From Gordonia paraffinivorans NBRC 108238 (GTDB lineage Bacteria; Actinomycetota; Actinomycetes; Mycobacteriales; Mycobacteriaceae): a stretch of 64,000 nucleotides of DNA. The notes beneath the pieces were generated by a model. That model was not told where the DNA came from. It saw only the letters and a list, made by a program, of their open reading frames with translations, and made no database searches. Position numbers and translations under genes: made by a program. Where the stretch lies: contig NZ_BAOQ01000030.1 in assembly GCF_000344155.1 (NCBI RefSeq), positions 19,663-83,662 on the forward strand. Direction: 5' to 3'. Shown here in pieces: positions 49,828 through 58,839 of the stretch (positions are counted from its first letter, which is position 1; each line of letters begins with the position of its first letter).

Positions 49828-51557
49828 GCGCCCTCCTCCACGGCCATCTGGGAGTCCACGATCTCGGCGTAGGTCGGGCAGGAGGCCACCAGCTCGTCGT
49901 GGCGCCCGATCCCGGCGATCCGGCCGCGGTCGAGCACGACGATCTGGTCGGCGTCGACGATGGTCGAGATCCGTTGCGCCACCACGATGACGGCGGCGTC
50001 GCGGGTGGCCGGCCGGAGTGCGGCGCGCAGCCGCGCGTCGGTGCTGAGGTCGAGGGCGGAGAAGGAGTCGTCGAACAGGTAGATGGCGGGCCTGCGGACG
50101 AGCGCGCGCGCGATAGCGAGCCGCTGGCGCTGTCCGCCCGACACCGTCGTGCCGCCCTGCGAGACCTTGGTGTCGAGACCGTCGGGCATCTTCGCGACGA
50201 AGTCCTCGGCCTGCGCGATCCGCAGGGCCTCCCAGATCTCGTCGTCGGTGGCGTCGGACCTGCCGTGCAGGATGTTGGACCGGATGGTCCCGGAGAACAG
50301 GTACGGCCGCTGCGGGACCAGGCCGATCACCGCGCGGAGTGCGTCGGGATCGAGTCGCCTGACGTCGGTGCCGCCGACCCTGACGACCCCCGCCGTGGCG
50401 TCGACGAGACGCGGCACGAGGCCGAGCAGGGTGGTCTTGCCCGAACCGGTGGACCCGACGATCGCGGTCGTGGTGCCGGGGGTGACGCGGAAGGTGATCC
50501 CCGAGATCACCGGGTCGTCGGCGCCGGGGTAGCGGAACTCGGCGCCGTCGAACTCGACCGTGCCGGGGTCGTCGGCGAAGCCGATCGGGTCGGCCGGCGG
50601 GAGCACGGAGGTCTCGGTGTCGAGGACCTCGGTGATCCGTTCGGCGCAGACGGCGGCGCGCGGGGCGATCATGGCGAGGAACGACGCCATCATCACCGAG
50701 ATGAGGATCTGCATGACGTAGGTGATCAACGCGGTGAGGGCGCCGATCTGCACCGAGCCGTCGGCGACCGCGTGCCCGCCGAACCAGATCACCGCGACGA
50801 TCGTGACATTCGTGATCACCATGACCAGCGGGAACATCAGCGCCATCAGGCGGCCGACCCGGATCGTGGTGTCGGTGAGGGCATCGTTGGCGACCGCGAA
50901 GCGGCGTCGCTCGTGCTCCTCGCGCACGAACGCCCGGACCACGCGGATGCCCGTGATCTGTTCGCGCAGGATGCGGTTCACCGCGTCGATGCGCTCCTGC
51001 ATCGCCCGGAACCCGGGGATCATGCGCGCGATCACCAGCGCCATGGAGAGCCCGAGGACGGGCACCGCGATCGCGATGACCCACCACAGGGCCGGTGCCT
51101 CGCCGATGCCCATCGCGATGCCGCCGATGCACATGATCGGGGCCATCACCAGGATTGCGAAGCACATGACGATCAGCATCTGCACCTGCTGGACGTCGTT
51201 GGTGGTCCGGGTGATGAGCGACGGCGCGCCGAAGGTGCCGACCTCGCGTGCGGAGAACGAGTTAACCCGGTGCAGCAGGTCGCCGCGGATGTCGCGGCCC
51301 ACCCCGAGCGCGGCGCGCGCACCGAAGAACTGGGCGGTGATCGTCGCGACCACCTGCACCAGCGCCACCACCAGCATCCAACCGCCGATACGCAGGATGT
51401 ACTCGGTGTCGCCGCGCGCCACGCCGTTGTCGATGATGTCGGCGTTGAGACTCGGCAGGTACAGCATCGCCAGCGTCGCCACGAACTGGAGCGTGACGAC
51501 CATGACGATGTTGAGCCGGTAGTTCCGCAGATACCGGCGGATCAGTCGGACTAGCAT
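49824..51557 (-). CDS. ABC exporter subunit 1 (degenerate-site half)
   Basis: 577 residues: six-helix membrane domain then ATPase. Walker A is VGSTGSGKTTL and the signature is canonical VSGGQRQRLAIARAL. Walker B reads AIYLFDDSFSALD, with Asp in place of the catalytic Glu, and the switch position reads VVAQRIST, Gln in place of His. Paired with the next gene this gives one degenerate and one active ATP site, as in heterodimeric exporters such as TM287/288. First gene of a two-gene unit downstream of encapsulin. Confidence 0.9.
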   Translation of the reverse strand: MLVRLIRRYLRNYRLNIVMVVTLQFVATLAMLYLPSLNADIIDNGVARGDTEYILRIGGWMLVVALVQVVATITAQFFGARAALGVGRDIRGDLLHRVNSFSAREVGTFGAPSLITRTTNDVQQVQMLIVMCFAILVMAPIMCIGGIAMGIGEAPALWWVIAIAVPVLGLSMALVIARMIPGFRAMQERIDAVNRILREQITGIRVVRAFVREEHERRRFAVANDALTDTTIRVGRLMALMFPLVMVITNVTIVAVIWFGGHAVADGSVQIGALTALITYVMQILISVMMASFLAMIAPRAAVCAERITEVLDTETSVLPPADPIGFADDPGTVEFDGAEFRYPGADDPVISGITFRVTPGTTTAIVGSTGSGKTTLLGLVPRLVDATAGVVRVGGTDVRRLDPDALRAVIGLVPQRPYLFSGTIRSNILHGRSDATDDEIWEALRIAQAEDFVAKMPDGLDTKVSQGGTTVSGGQRQRLAIARALVRRPAIYLFDDSFSALDLSTDARLRAALRPATRDAAVIVVAQRISTIVDADQIVVLDRGRIAGIGRHDELVASCPTYAEIVDSQMAVEEGA

Positions 51558-51599
51558 CTCGCCGCCGGGATCAGAGGGAGCGAGCCGGCCTTCACTGCG

Positions 51600-51632
51600 G
51601 TCACCCGAGACAGACTAGTTGCCCCGGGTGAC
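51600..51632 (-). terminator. Hairpin after encapsulin gene
   Basis: GTCACCCG pairs with CGGGTGAC, 8 bp, across a 17-nt loop, between the encapsulin stop (51655) and the ABC subunit start (51557). Possible terminator or attenuator; no U-run. Confidence 0.3.
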
Positions 51633-51654
51633 ACGCGGACCGGGGTCGGCGTGC

Positions 51655-52455
51655 TCAGTTCCCGATGAGCGCCACGGCCGCCTCGCCGGTGTGCGTCAGG
51701 TAGGTGAAGGACTCCTGGAAGTAGAGGTTGACGACATCGCCGTCGTGCGAGTCGTAACCGATCGACACGTCCTGGCCGATCGTGAGCTCGAAGTCGCCGC
51801 CGCGGGTGCTCATGAGGAACGCGCCGTTGATCGCAGGGGCCCAGACGATGTCGCCGCTCACCAGGCGCTTGATGTGGTCGCGGATCGGGTAGCCGTGGTT
51901 CGAGGTCTCGTTGACCTGCGTGTACACCTCGGCCGACATGGCAACCGCGTACGGGCCGTCGATCGAGGCGAGTCGCAGCGTCGAGATCGCCTGGCTGAAC
52001 GCCTCGGGGTAGTCGCGGACGTCGGCGGGCAGCTGGATCGGCGCGGCCGAGGCCTCGGCGCGGATGCCGGTGATCGACGCCGCCGCGTAGCCCTCGAAGA
52101 TCGCGCGGTCCTCGGCGAGGGCGAGCTGGCGCGCCGCCTCGACGACCGGCTCCCAGTCGGAGTCCTTCGCGCCGCGATCCACGTCGTCGATGGCCTCACG
52201 GGACACGGTGAACGGGACCTTCAGCTCGACGAGCGACTGGGTGCGCCGGATGTAGGCCTCGATGCCCTGCGACGGCGAGTCGATCTTGCTGCGATGGCCG
52301 AGCGTCACCGCCGCGGTGTCCTGCCCGAGCGGTCCCTTCACGTCGACGAGGCGCCGGCCGGCGATGTTGCGCTTGAACGACCGGGTGGCCTCCTCCTCGA
52401 TCTCAGCCCATGCCGCATCGGAGATGGGAGCGAGCTCGCGGTGCAGGTTGTTCAT
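51655..52455 (-). CDS. enc: Encapsulin nanocompartment shell protein
   Basis: 266 residues, standard for family-1 encapsulins (linocin M18/CFP29, HK97 fold). The N-terminus NNLHRELAPISDAAWAEIEEE binds cargo, AGRRLVDVKGPLG follows, and the C-terminus is FTYLTHTGEAAVAL. It self-assembles into an icosahedral shell that packs DyP peroxidase. It follows the DyP gene by 48 bp in one operon, and the DyP ends in a targeting tail, so cargo loading is expected. Confidence 0.94.
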   Translation of the reverse strand: MNNLHRELAPISDAAWAEIEEEATRSFKRNIAGRRLVDVKGPLGQDTAAVTLGHRSKIDSPSQGIEAYIRRTQSLVELKVPFTVSREAIDDVDRGAKDSDWEPVVEAARQLALAEDRAIFEGYAAASITGIRAEASAAPIQLPADVRDYPEAFSQAISTLRLASIDGPYAVAMSAEVYTQVNETSNHGYPIRDHIKRLVSGDIVWAPAINGAFLMSTRGGDFELTIGQDVSIGYDSHDGDVVNLYFQESFTYLTHTGEAAVALIGN

Positions 52456-52503
52456 GATGCCTCCTGATGCGCTTGGTGTGGTCGGGCGGTGATGGTGCGG
52501 TGA

Positions 52504-53523
52504 CTAGTGCAGGGACCCGATGCCCAGAGACCCGTCGGACGGCCGCGGCGCGGACGCGGCGGCGGTGTCCTCCGGAGCCCCGGGAGCGGGCGGGAGATCC
52601 TCGAGGAAGTCGATGGTCGGGGTGAAGAACTGCGCGCCGGTGACGGCGGTGGTGAAGTCGAGGAGCCGGTCGTGGTTGCCGGGCGGGTCGCCGATGAACA
52701 TCTTCCGCAGCATCTCCTCGGTGACCTCCGGGCCGGCCGAGTAGGCGATGAAGAAGGTGCCCGCCTCACCCTTCCCGGAGACGTCGCCGTAGGGCATGTT
52801 GTCGCGGACGATGTCGATCTCCTCGCCGTTCTCGTCCTCGACCTTGTTCAGGGCGATGTGCGAGTTCGACGGCTTCACGTCGTCGGCCATCTCGACGTTG
52901 TCGAGCTTGGTGCGGCCGATCGCGGCTTCCTGCTCGGCGATGCTGAGGGAGTTCCAGGCCGAGAAGTCGTGGACGTAGCGCTGGATCGCGACGTAACTGC
53001 CGCCGGCGAAATCCGGGTCCTCGTCGCCGACGGTGATCGCGTCGATCGCCGCCTGGCCGACCGGGTTCTCGGTGCCGTCGACGAAGCCGATCAGGTCGCG
53101 CAGGTCGAAGTAGCGGAAACCGTGCACCTCGTCGACGACGGTGACCGCGTCGCCGAGCTCCTCGGTGATCAGCCGGCCGAGTTCGTAGCACAGGTCCATC
53201 GGGTCGGCCTTGATGTGGACCAGCAGGTCGGCCGGGGTCGACGGTGCGGTGTGCACCTGGCCCACGCGCGGGATGAACGGATGCAGCGACCGCGGGCGCG
53301 GTCCGCTGAACAGCCGGTCCCAGGCGTCGGAGCCGATGGAGACGATGCCGGCGAGCGCGGCCTCCGGGGCGCGGGACGAGACCGCGTTGTTCAGTCCCGG
53401 GATCCGCGCCAGCACATCGCGAACCCGGTCCTCGCCACCGTCGTTGATGGTGAGGACCAGGAAGATCGCCGACTTGGTCTTGCGGGTCAGGATCGTCTGC
53501 GGCACGGGCACGCCCATCACCAT
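52504..53523 (-). CDS. dyp: DyP-type heme peroxidase, encapsulin cargo
   Basis: 339 residues from MVMGVPVPQTIL (14 upstream codons are not convincing). The catalytic GxxDG motif is GFVDGTENP, with the proximal-His region near HIALNKV and IVRDNMPYG later. The C-terminal tail DGSLGIGSLH, after an Ala/Pro linker, is the canonical encapsulin cargo-loading peptide. The enzyme oxidises dyes, phenolics or lipids with H2O2 inside the shell, and the shell gene is next. Same order as mycobacterial Rv0799c-Rv0798c. Confidence 0.94.
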   Translation of the reverse strand: MVMGVPVPQTILTRKTKSAIFLVLTINDGGEDRVRDVLARIPGLNNAVSSRAPEAALAGIVSIGSDAWDRLFSGPRPRSLHPFIPRVGQVHTAPSTPADLLVHIKADPMDLCYELGRLITEELGDAVTVVDEVHGFRYFDLRDLIGFVDGTENPVGQAAIDAITVGDEDPDFAGGSYVAIQRYVHDFSAWNSLSIAEQEAAIGRTKLDNVEMADDVKPSNSHIALNKVEDENGEEIDIVRDNMPYGDVSGKGEAGTFFIAYSAGPEVTEEMLRKMFIGDPPGNHDRLLDFTTAVTGAQFFTPTIDFLEDLPPAPGAPEDTAAASAPRPSDGSLGIGSLH

Positions 53524-53624
53524 ATCCGACCGCGACCGGCGGTGGTGCGCCGGATCGTGACCCAAAGCTGAGGTGAGGCAATCCTTTTCACAGCGGTGTG
53601 TGCGGTGGCGCCGCGGTCTGCCGA

Positions 53625-55286
53625 TCAGCTGCGCGCGACCGCGCGTCCGGCCGCGCGACCGGAGAAGATACAGCCGCCGAGGAACGTTCCCTCGAGCGCG
53701 TTGTACCCGTGCACGCCGCCGCCGCCGAAGCCCGCGACCTCGCCGGCGGCGAACAGGCCGTCGAAGGCGCTGCCGTCGGGACGCAGGACCTGCGAGTCGA
53801 GGTTGGTCTCGAGGCCGCCGAGCGTCTTGCGCGTGAGGATGTTGAGCCGCACCGCGATCAGCGGGCCGTGTGCCGGATCGAGGATGCGATGCGGCTTGGC
53901 CACGCGAATGAGCTTGTCGCCCACGAACTGTCGTGCGTTGTTGATCGCCATCAGCTGGGCGTCCTTGGAGAACTTGTTGTCCACCTCGGCATCGCGGGCG
54001 GAGATGGTGCGCTCGACGGCGGCCAGGTCGAGTTCGGGTCCGCGCGCGATCTTGTTCATCCCGGCGACCAGTTCAGGCAGGTTGTCCGCCACGACGAAGT
54101 CGACGCCGTTGCGCAGGAACGCCTCGACGGGCCCGGGCGCACCCTTCGCGAGGCGGCTCTTCGCCATGAACTTCACGTCCTTGGAGGTGATGTCGGGGTT
54201 CTGCTCCGAACCCGACAGCATGAACTCCTTCTCGACGATGGTCTGGGTGAGGACGAACCAGGAGTAGTCGTATCCCGTCGACAGGATCGCCTTCATCGTC
54301 GAATTCGTGTCGAAACCGGGGAAGTTCGGCGGGGCGAGCCGGTTGCCGAGCGCGTCGAGCCACAGCGACGAGGGCCCGGGGATGATGCGGATGGCGTGGT
54401 TCGGCCAGATCGGATCCCAGTTGTGGATGCCCTCGGTGTAGTTCCACATGCGGTCGCGGTTGACGATGCTGGCCCCGGCGTCCTCGCTGATGGCGAGCAT
54501 GCGTCCGTCGACGTGGGCGGGAACGCCGGCGATCATCGTCTTCGGGGCCGGGCCCAGACGCTCGACGGGCCAGTTCTCGCGGATGAGCTCGTGGTTGTGG
54601 CCGATGCCGCCCGAGGTGACGATGACCGCGCCCGCGCGAATCTCGAAGTCGCCGGTCACATCCCGGTTCGAGGCCGCGCCGCGCGGCAGGTCGGTCGGTG
54701 CCAGCGTGGCGCCCCGGACGCCTACCGCGACGCCGTTCTCGACGACGAGTTCGTCGACCCGGTGACGGAACCGGAACTCCACCAGGCCGCGCTTCTCGGC
54801 CTCGAGGACGGGCTCGGCGAAGATCCGCACCACCTCCGGACCGGTGCCCCACGTGAGGTGGAACCGTGGCACGGAATTGCCGTGGCCGTCGGCGAAACCG
54901 CCGCCGCGCTCAGCCCACCCGACGATCGGGGTGATGCGCAGGCCGAGGTCGTGCAGGTACTGGCGCTTCTCGGTCGCCGCGAACTCCACGTAGGCGCGAG
55001 CCCACTGACGCGGCCAGTAGTCCTCGTCGTCGCGGTCGAAACCGGCCGAGCCCATCCAGTCCTGCAGGGCCAGTTCGGCCGAGTCGGTGATGCCGAGCCG
55101 GCGCTGCTCGGGGGTGTCGACCATGAACAGGCCGCCCAGCGACCAGAAGGCCTGTCCGCCAAGGTTGTTCCGGTTCTCCTGGTCGACGACGACCACGCGG
55201 CGGCCGGCCTTGGTGAGTTCGTACGTCGCGACCAATCCGGCCAGACCCGCCCCGACGACCACCGCATCGGCAACCTGCTTCGTCAC
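53625..55286 (-). CDS. FAD-binding dehydrogenase (fumarate-reductase/KstD-like fold)
   Basis: 553 residues from GTG 55286 (GAGGAGA upstream); a few codons upstream are not needed. The N-terminal FAD motif is VVVGAGLAGLVATYELTKAG. FAD_binding_2 features include TSGGIGHNHELI and the C-terminal AAGEVAGFGGGGVHGYNALEG. The closest match I recall is mycobacterial Rv0785, of unknown substrate. Steroid dehydrogenases (KstD) share this fold, but the catalytic Tyr set is not evident. Monocistronic, 101 bp downstream of the DyP gene start. Confidence 0.85.
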   Translation of the reverse strand: MTKQVADAVVVGAGLAGLVATYELTKAGRRVVVVDQENRNNLGGQAFWSLGGLFMVDTPEQRRLGITDSAELALQDWMGSAGFDRDDEDYWPRQWARAYVEFAATEKRQYLHDLGLRITPIVGWAERGGGFADGHGNSVPRFHLTWGTGPEVVRIFAEPVLEAEKRGLVEFRFRHRVDELVVENGVAVGVRGATLAPTDLPRGAASNRDVTGDFEIRAGAVIVTSGGIGHNHELIRENWPVERLGPAPKTMIAGVPAHVDGRMLAISEDAGASIVNRDRMWNYTEGIHNWDPIWPNHAIRIIPGPSSLWLDALGNRLAPPNFPGFDTNSTMKAILSTGYDYSWFVLTQTIVEKEFMLSGSEQNPDITSKDVKFMAKSRLAKGAPGPVEAFLRNGVDFVVADNLPELVAGMNKIARGPELDLAAVERTISARDAEVDNKFSKDAQLMAINNARQFVGDKLIRVAKPHRILDPAHGPLIAVRLNILTRKTLGGLETNLDSQVLRPDGSAFDGLFAAGEVAGFGGGGVHGYNALEGTFLGGCIFSGRAAGRAVARS

Positions 55287-55363
55287 GACATCTCCTCGGC
55301 GCACTCGTCCCCGGCCCGGGTGTGAACCCGGACACTTCAGTCCGAGACGAGATTAGCCCCGCA

Positions 55364-56848
55364 TCACAGGGCGATGTCGGAGTACCGGTGGAACCACGGC
55401 GCGGCCTGTTCCAGCGACGCCGCGAGGGCCAGCAGCTCGCCGTCCGCGCCGAGCCGGCCGACGAACTGCACGCCCAGGGGAAGGCCGTCGGCGGTCCAGT
55501 GGAGCGGCACGCTGACGGCCGGGCGGCCGGTGAGGTTGGCCAGCTGGGTGTAGGGCACCCAGCCGAGGTTCTCCGCGATGAGCTGTTCGACGAGGCCCAG
55601 CCGCGACATGACCGACCCGATCCGCGCCTTCGCGGCGAGGCGGGCGGCGTGCTGCAGCAGCGGCGGCGTGGTCATCGCCCCGATCCGCGGGGGCGGCGTC
55701 GCCAGCGTCGGCGTCATCAGCAGGTCGTATGTGCGGTGGAACCGTTCGAGGGCCAGCACGTGATCGTTGACGTCGTCGAGCGCGCGGAACAGCGGGATCA
55801 CGCCGGACGCCCGGCCGATCTCGGCGACGGCGAGGGTGTCGGCCTCGAAGTCGGCGTCCGACGCGCCGGTCCGGCGTCGCGCCTCGTCGACTTGTGCGGC
55901 CGCCTTGGCGAACCAGATCTCGAGGAAGTCCCGTGCGAGTTCGGCGTCGTCGTGCGGCGGGTCCACCTCCTCGACGTGGTGGCCGAGTTCGGTGAGCACG
56001 TTCGCGGCACGCTGCACCGCCGCGACTGCCTCGGGGTGCGGTGCCGGGTTGATCGCCGACCGCGTGGTGAACCCGATGCGCAGCCGCTGGGGCGGGGTGG
56101 CGATCCGCGCGGTGAACGTCTCGGTGTGCGGCGGGGTCGGATAGGTGGCGGCGGGGGTCGGACCGATGATCGCGTCGTAGAGCGCGGCGGCGTCGCGCAC
56201 GGTCCGGGTCACGACCCCCTCGACGCCCATCCCGAACAGCGGCTCGCCGACGTGCGGACCGAACGGCATCAGCCCGCGAGACGCCTTCAGGCCCACCAGG
56301 CCGGTACAGGCCGCCGGGATGCGGATGGAGCCCCCGCCGTCGTTCGCGCCCGCGGCCGGGACGATTCCCGCCGCGACCGCCGCCGCGCTGCCGCCGGAGG
56401 AACCGCCCGGGGTGACGTCGGTGTTCCACGGGTTGCGGGTCGGTCCCCACAGCTCGGATTCGGTGATCGCCTTCGCCCCGAACTCCGGGGTCGCGGTCTT
56501 GCCGAAGACGACCAGCCCGGCGTCGAGGAACCTCTCCACCACCGCCGCGTGGGAGGGGGCGATGAGACGCCGGTAGGAGCGGCTGCCCCGCGTCGTCGGA
56601 TATCCGCGGAAGTCCTGCGCGAGGTCTTTGATGAGGAACGGCACGCCGGCGAGCGGCCCGCGGAGCTCGCCCGCCACCCGGCGGTCGGCCTCGCCGTCCA
56701 TGCTGATCACGATCGCGTTGAGCGTCGGGTTGACCGCCGTCGCCCGCTCCCGCGCGACCTCGAGGAGCTCGGCCGCGGTCACCTCGCCGGAGCGGACGAG
56801 GCCGGCCAGTGCGGTGGCGTCGTGCTCGAGATATTCGCCGATGTCCAC
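55364..56848 (-). CDS. Amidase-signature amidohydrolase
   Basis: 494 residues. The catalytic triad of the amidase-signature family is intact: Lys74 in PFLIKDLAQ, cis-Ser151 in TPGGSSGGSAAAV, and nucleophile Ser174 in DGGGSIRIPAACTGLVGLK. Hydrolyses amide bonds (nylon oligomers, aryl or aliphatic amides or peptides); the substrate is not evident. Lies downstream of an open 495-bp region and has its own promoter. Confidence 0.92.
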   Translation of the reverse strand: MDIGEYLEHDATALAGLVRSGEVTAAELLEVARERATAVNPTLNAIVISMDGEADRRVAGELRGPLAGVPFLIKDLAQDFRGYPTTRGSRSYRRLIAPSHAAVVERFLDAGLVVFGKTATPEFGAKAITESELWGPTRNPWNTDVTPGGSSGGSAAAVAAGIVPAAGANDGGGSIRIPAACTGLVGLKASRGLMPFGPHVGEPLFGMGVEGVVTRTVRDAAALYDAIIGPTPAATYPTPPHTETFTARIATPPQRLRIGFTTRSAINPAPHPEAVAAVQRAANVLTELGHHVEEVDPPHDDAELARDFLEIWFAKAAAQVDEARRRTGASDADFEADTLAVAEIGRASGVIPLFRALDDVNDHVLALERFHRTYDLLMTPTLATPPPRIGAMTTPPLLQHAARLAAKARIGSVMSRLGLVEQLIAENLGWVPYTQLANLTGRPAVSVPLHWTADGLPLGVQFVGRLGADGELLALAASLEQAAPWFHRYSDIAL

Positions 56849-57343
56849 GCCACGACCTTAGTGAGCGGGACGAGGTCGCGGCCACGGATCGCCGGCGAGG
56901 CCAGACGCCGGAAGCCCCGCGAGGCCGACGGGCACGGTCGTCGGGCGTGCGCGGCGCCGGTGAGCATCACGGAGGTCAACCGATCGCGTAACGGGGCGAT
57001 CGCGGGACGGCCGGATCGTCCGTCCGACGCGTGCCACGGGGTGTCGCCTATGCCGCGAATGGGCTGTTCACGGGCGGACGCGTGTGAGATGTGTCACCGA
57101 CGCCCCGGGTCACGGGAGTCGTTCCAGCCTTTGCCGCGACGTTATCGTGCCGTTACACTTCACGACGACGGGTACCACCCGCGTGGGGGACCAATACAAT
57201 CCCCCTACGTACCGCCTCCTGTCGTACAGCTGCAGCGGTAGAGCTGATCGTGCTCTGTGCGCAGGACGAAGTACCCGGTTTCAGGCAAGACCCATACAGC
57301 GGCCGCCCACAGGCCGTGAGGATCCACAAAGGAAAACAGACGA
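56849..57343. other. 495-bp upstream region of mycolyltransferase
   Basis: No convincing gene. Contains a TACAAT -10-like hexamer at 57195-57200, nested in a GGGGGA/TCCCCC hairpin at 57185-57205, and, at ~57142-57157, two TAAC half-sites on the minus strand 11 bp apart that recall MtrA-type sites. A strong ribosome binding site (AAAGGAAAA) precedes the next ATG. Confidence 0.5.
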
Positions 57344-58309
57344 ATGCTGACTCGCGCCCGTAAGCGCCTCGTCGCCGGACTCGCCGCTCTCGTGGCCGTG
57401 TCAGGCGCCACGTTGGTCGCCGCTCCGCCGGAGGCCTCTGCTGCCAACGGTTGCACTGTCGAGTACGTCCGCTCGAACGCCATGAACCGCTCGGTGCCGG
57501 TGTGCATCGTGAAGGCCGGCGGCAGCGGACCCAAGCCGACGCTCTACCTCCTCGACGGTCTTCGCGCGCCGAACAACAACAGCGGCTGGCTGATCAACAC
57601 CGACGTCGCCCGCTGGATGAACGGCAAGGGCGCCAACGTCGCGATCCCGTTCGGCGGCGGCGGCAGCTTCTACACCGACTGGCAGTCCCCGGACCCGGCC
57701 CTCGGCGTCAACAAGTGGGAGACCTTCCTCACCCGCGAGCTGCCGCGCCACATGGCCGCTCGTCACGGCAGCGACAACCGCCGCAACGGCATCGCCGGCC
57801 TGTCGATGTCGGGCACCTCGGCGCTGAACCTCGCGTCGCGTCACCCGGGCTTCTACCAGGCGGTCGCCTCCTACAGCGGCTACCCGACGGTCACCATGCC
57901 GGGCTTCACCCAGGGCATCATGGCCTCGGTCGCCGAGATGGGCGGCAACCCGTTCAACATGTGGGGCTTCTACCCCGCCGGCTCGTGGTTCCAGAACGAT
58001 CCGTTCCTGAGTGCCAACAACCTGGCGAACCACCACGTGTACGTCTCCTCGGGCAGCGGCGTCGGCAGCAAGTACGACTCGTCGGTGAACCCGACCAGCG
58101 CCAACTTCGACCCGGTCAAGTTCGCGCAGATGATCCCGCTCGAGGTCGCCGCGTCGACCAGCAGTCAGCTCTACATCGGGCGCCTCGCGCTCGTCCCGGG
58201 CGTCAAGCTGACCACCCGGATCACCCCGGACGGCGCCCACTGGTGGGACTACTGGCAGAACACCTTCAAGGAGTCGTGGAACAAGACCTTCCGCCCGGCC
58301 TTCTGGTGA
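57344..58309 (+). CDS. Secreted mycolyltransferase (antigen 85/Fbp family)
   Basis: 321 residues with a signal peptide cleaved after ~33 (PPEASA). Esterase-D fold: YLLDGLRAPNNNSGW, then nucleophile Ser156 in GLSMSGTSALNLASRHPG, and His in DGAHWWDYWQ. It transfers mycolic acids to trehalose or arabinogalactan in the cell envelope. Cys37 and Cys54 may form a disulfide. Presence of this gene marks the organism as mycolate-producing. Followed by a perfect hairpin terminator. Confidence 0.92.
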   Translation: MLTRARKRLVAGLAALVAVSGATLVAAPPEASAANGCTVEYVRSNAMNRSVPVCIVKAGGSGPKPTLYLLDGLRAPNNNSGWLINTDVARWMNGKGANVAIPFGGGGSFYTDWQSPDPALGVNKWETFLTRELPRHMAARHGSDNRRNGIAGLSMSGTSALNLASRHPGFYQAVASYSGYPTVTMPGFTQGIMASVAEMGGNPFNMWGFYPAGSWFQNDPFLSANNLANHHVYVSSGSGVGSKYDSSVNPTSANFDPVKFAQMIPLEVAASTSSQLYIGRLALVPGVKLTTRITPDGAHWWDYWQNTFKESWNKTFRPAFW

Positions 58310-58350
58310 GCCGGGTGAGCGGTCCGATCGCTCCCTGACAGACACGACGG

Positions 58351-58384
58351 CAAGGGCCGGTGACCTTCGGGTCACCGGCCCTTG
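58351..58384 (+). terminator. Strong hairpin terminator after mycolyltransferase
   Basis: 15-bp perfect stem (CAAGGGCCGGTGACC and its complement) closed by a stable TTCG tetraloop, 42 bp after the mycolyltransferase stop. Only a TTG follows the stem, but fold stability is high. Confidence 0.75.
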
Positions 58385-58770
58385 TTGCGTCTGCGTCACC
58401 GTGAGCGGTCCAGGAGGCGCACCGGCCGTGCAGGAGCGTCCGGGCCTTCGTCGTTCGGCGTGTGCCTGGTGGTCGGTGGCCGTCGAGGACCGACGTGGTC
58501 GCGGAGAATTCGTCCAGGGTCGAATCCGCGGGAGGCGTGGGCCGTTCACGCTCGAGCGGGCCGCGCTGGTGGCACCACGCAGCCGTCCCGGGCCGCGACA
58601 TCACGACCGATCCGGTGCCCGTGAGCACGGAGGCGAGACGGTCGCCGGCCACGCTCTCGTCAGCGGACGTTCCCGCGTCGATGTCTATCTTCCTCGCCGG
58701 CACCCGGGGGTGTCGATCCGCGTGGGCGTCGCCCACGTTCCGGGACCTGATGGCAACGACTTCGGGGAAG
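58385..58770. other. Gene-free interval between two opposing terminators
   Basis: About 385 bp with no convincing open reading frame on either strand, bounded by the hairpins at 58351 and 58774. Probably spacer; a small RNA cannot be excluded. Confidence 0.5.
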
Positions 58771-58819
58771 AAAAACACCGCGGGCGCATCCGGCTGGTAC
58801 CGGATGCGCCCGCGGTGTT
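58771..58819 (-). terminator. Strong hairpin terminator after DUF3068 gene
   Basis: 20-bp perfect stem (58774-58793 with 58800-58819) and a 6-nt loop CTGGTA. On the minus strand it is followed by a short T-run from AAAAA at 58771-58775. It lies 20 bp after the DUF3068 stop. Confidence 0.8.
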
Positions 58820-58839
58820 CGCTTCGGGCCGTCGAGTGA

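Noticed and set aside
47914..51165. A continuous 1083-residue minus frame across both ABC exporter genes, suggesting a fusion
   Set aside because: Only its 3' part is in the frame of subunit 2; the 5' part is an Arg/His-rich out-of-frame reading of subunit 1, which has its own clean frame and 4-bp overlap.
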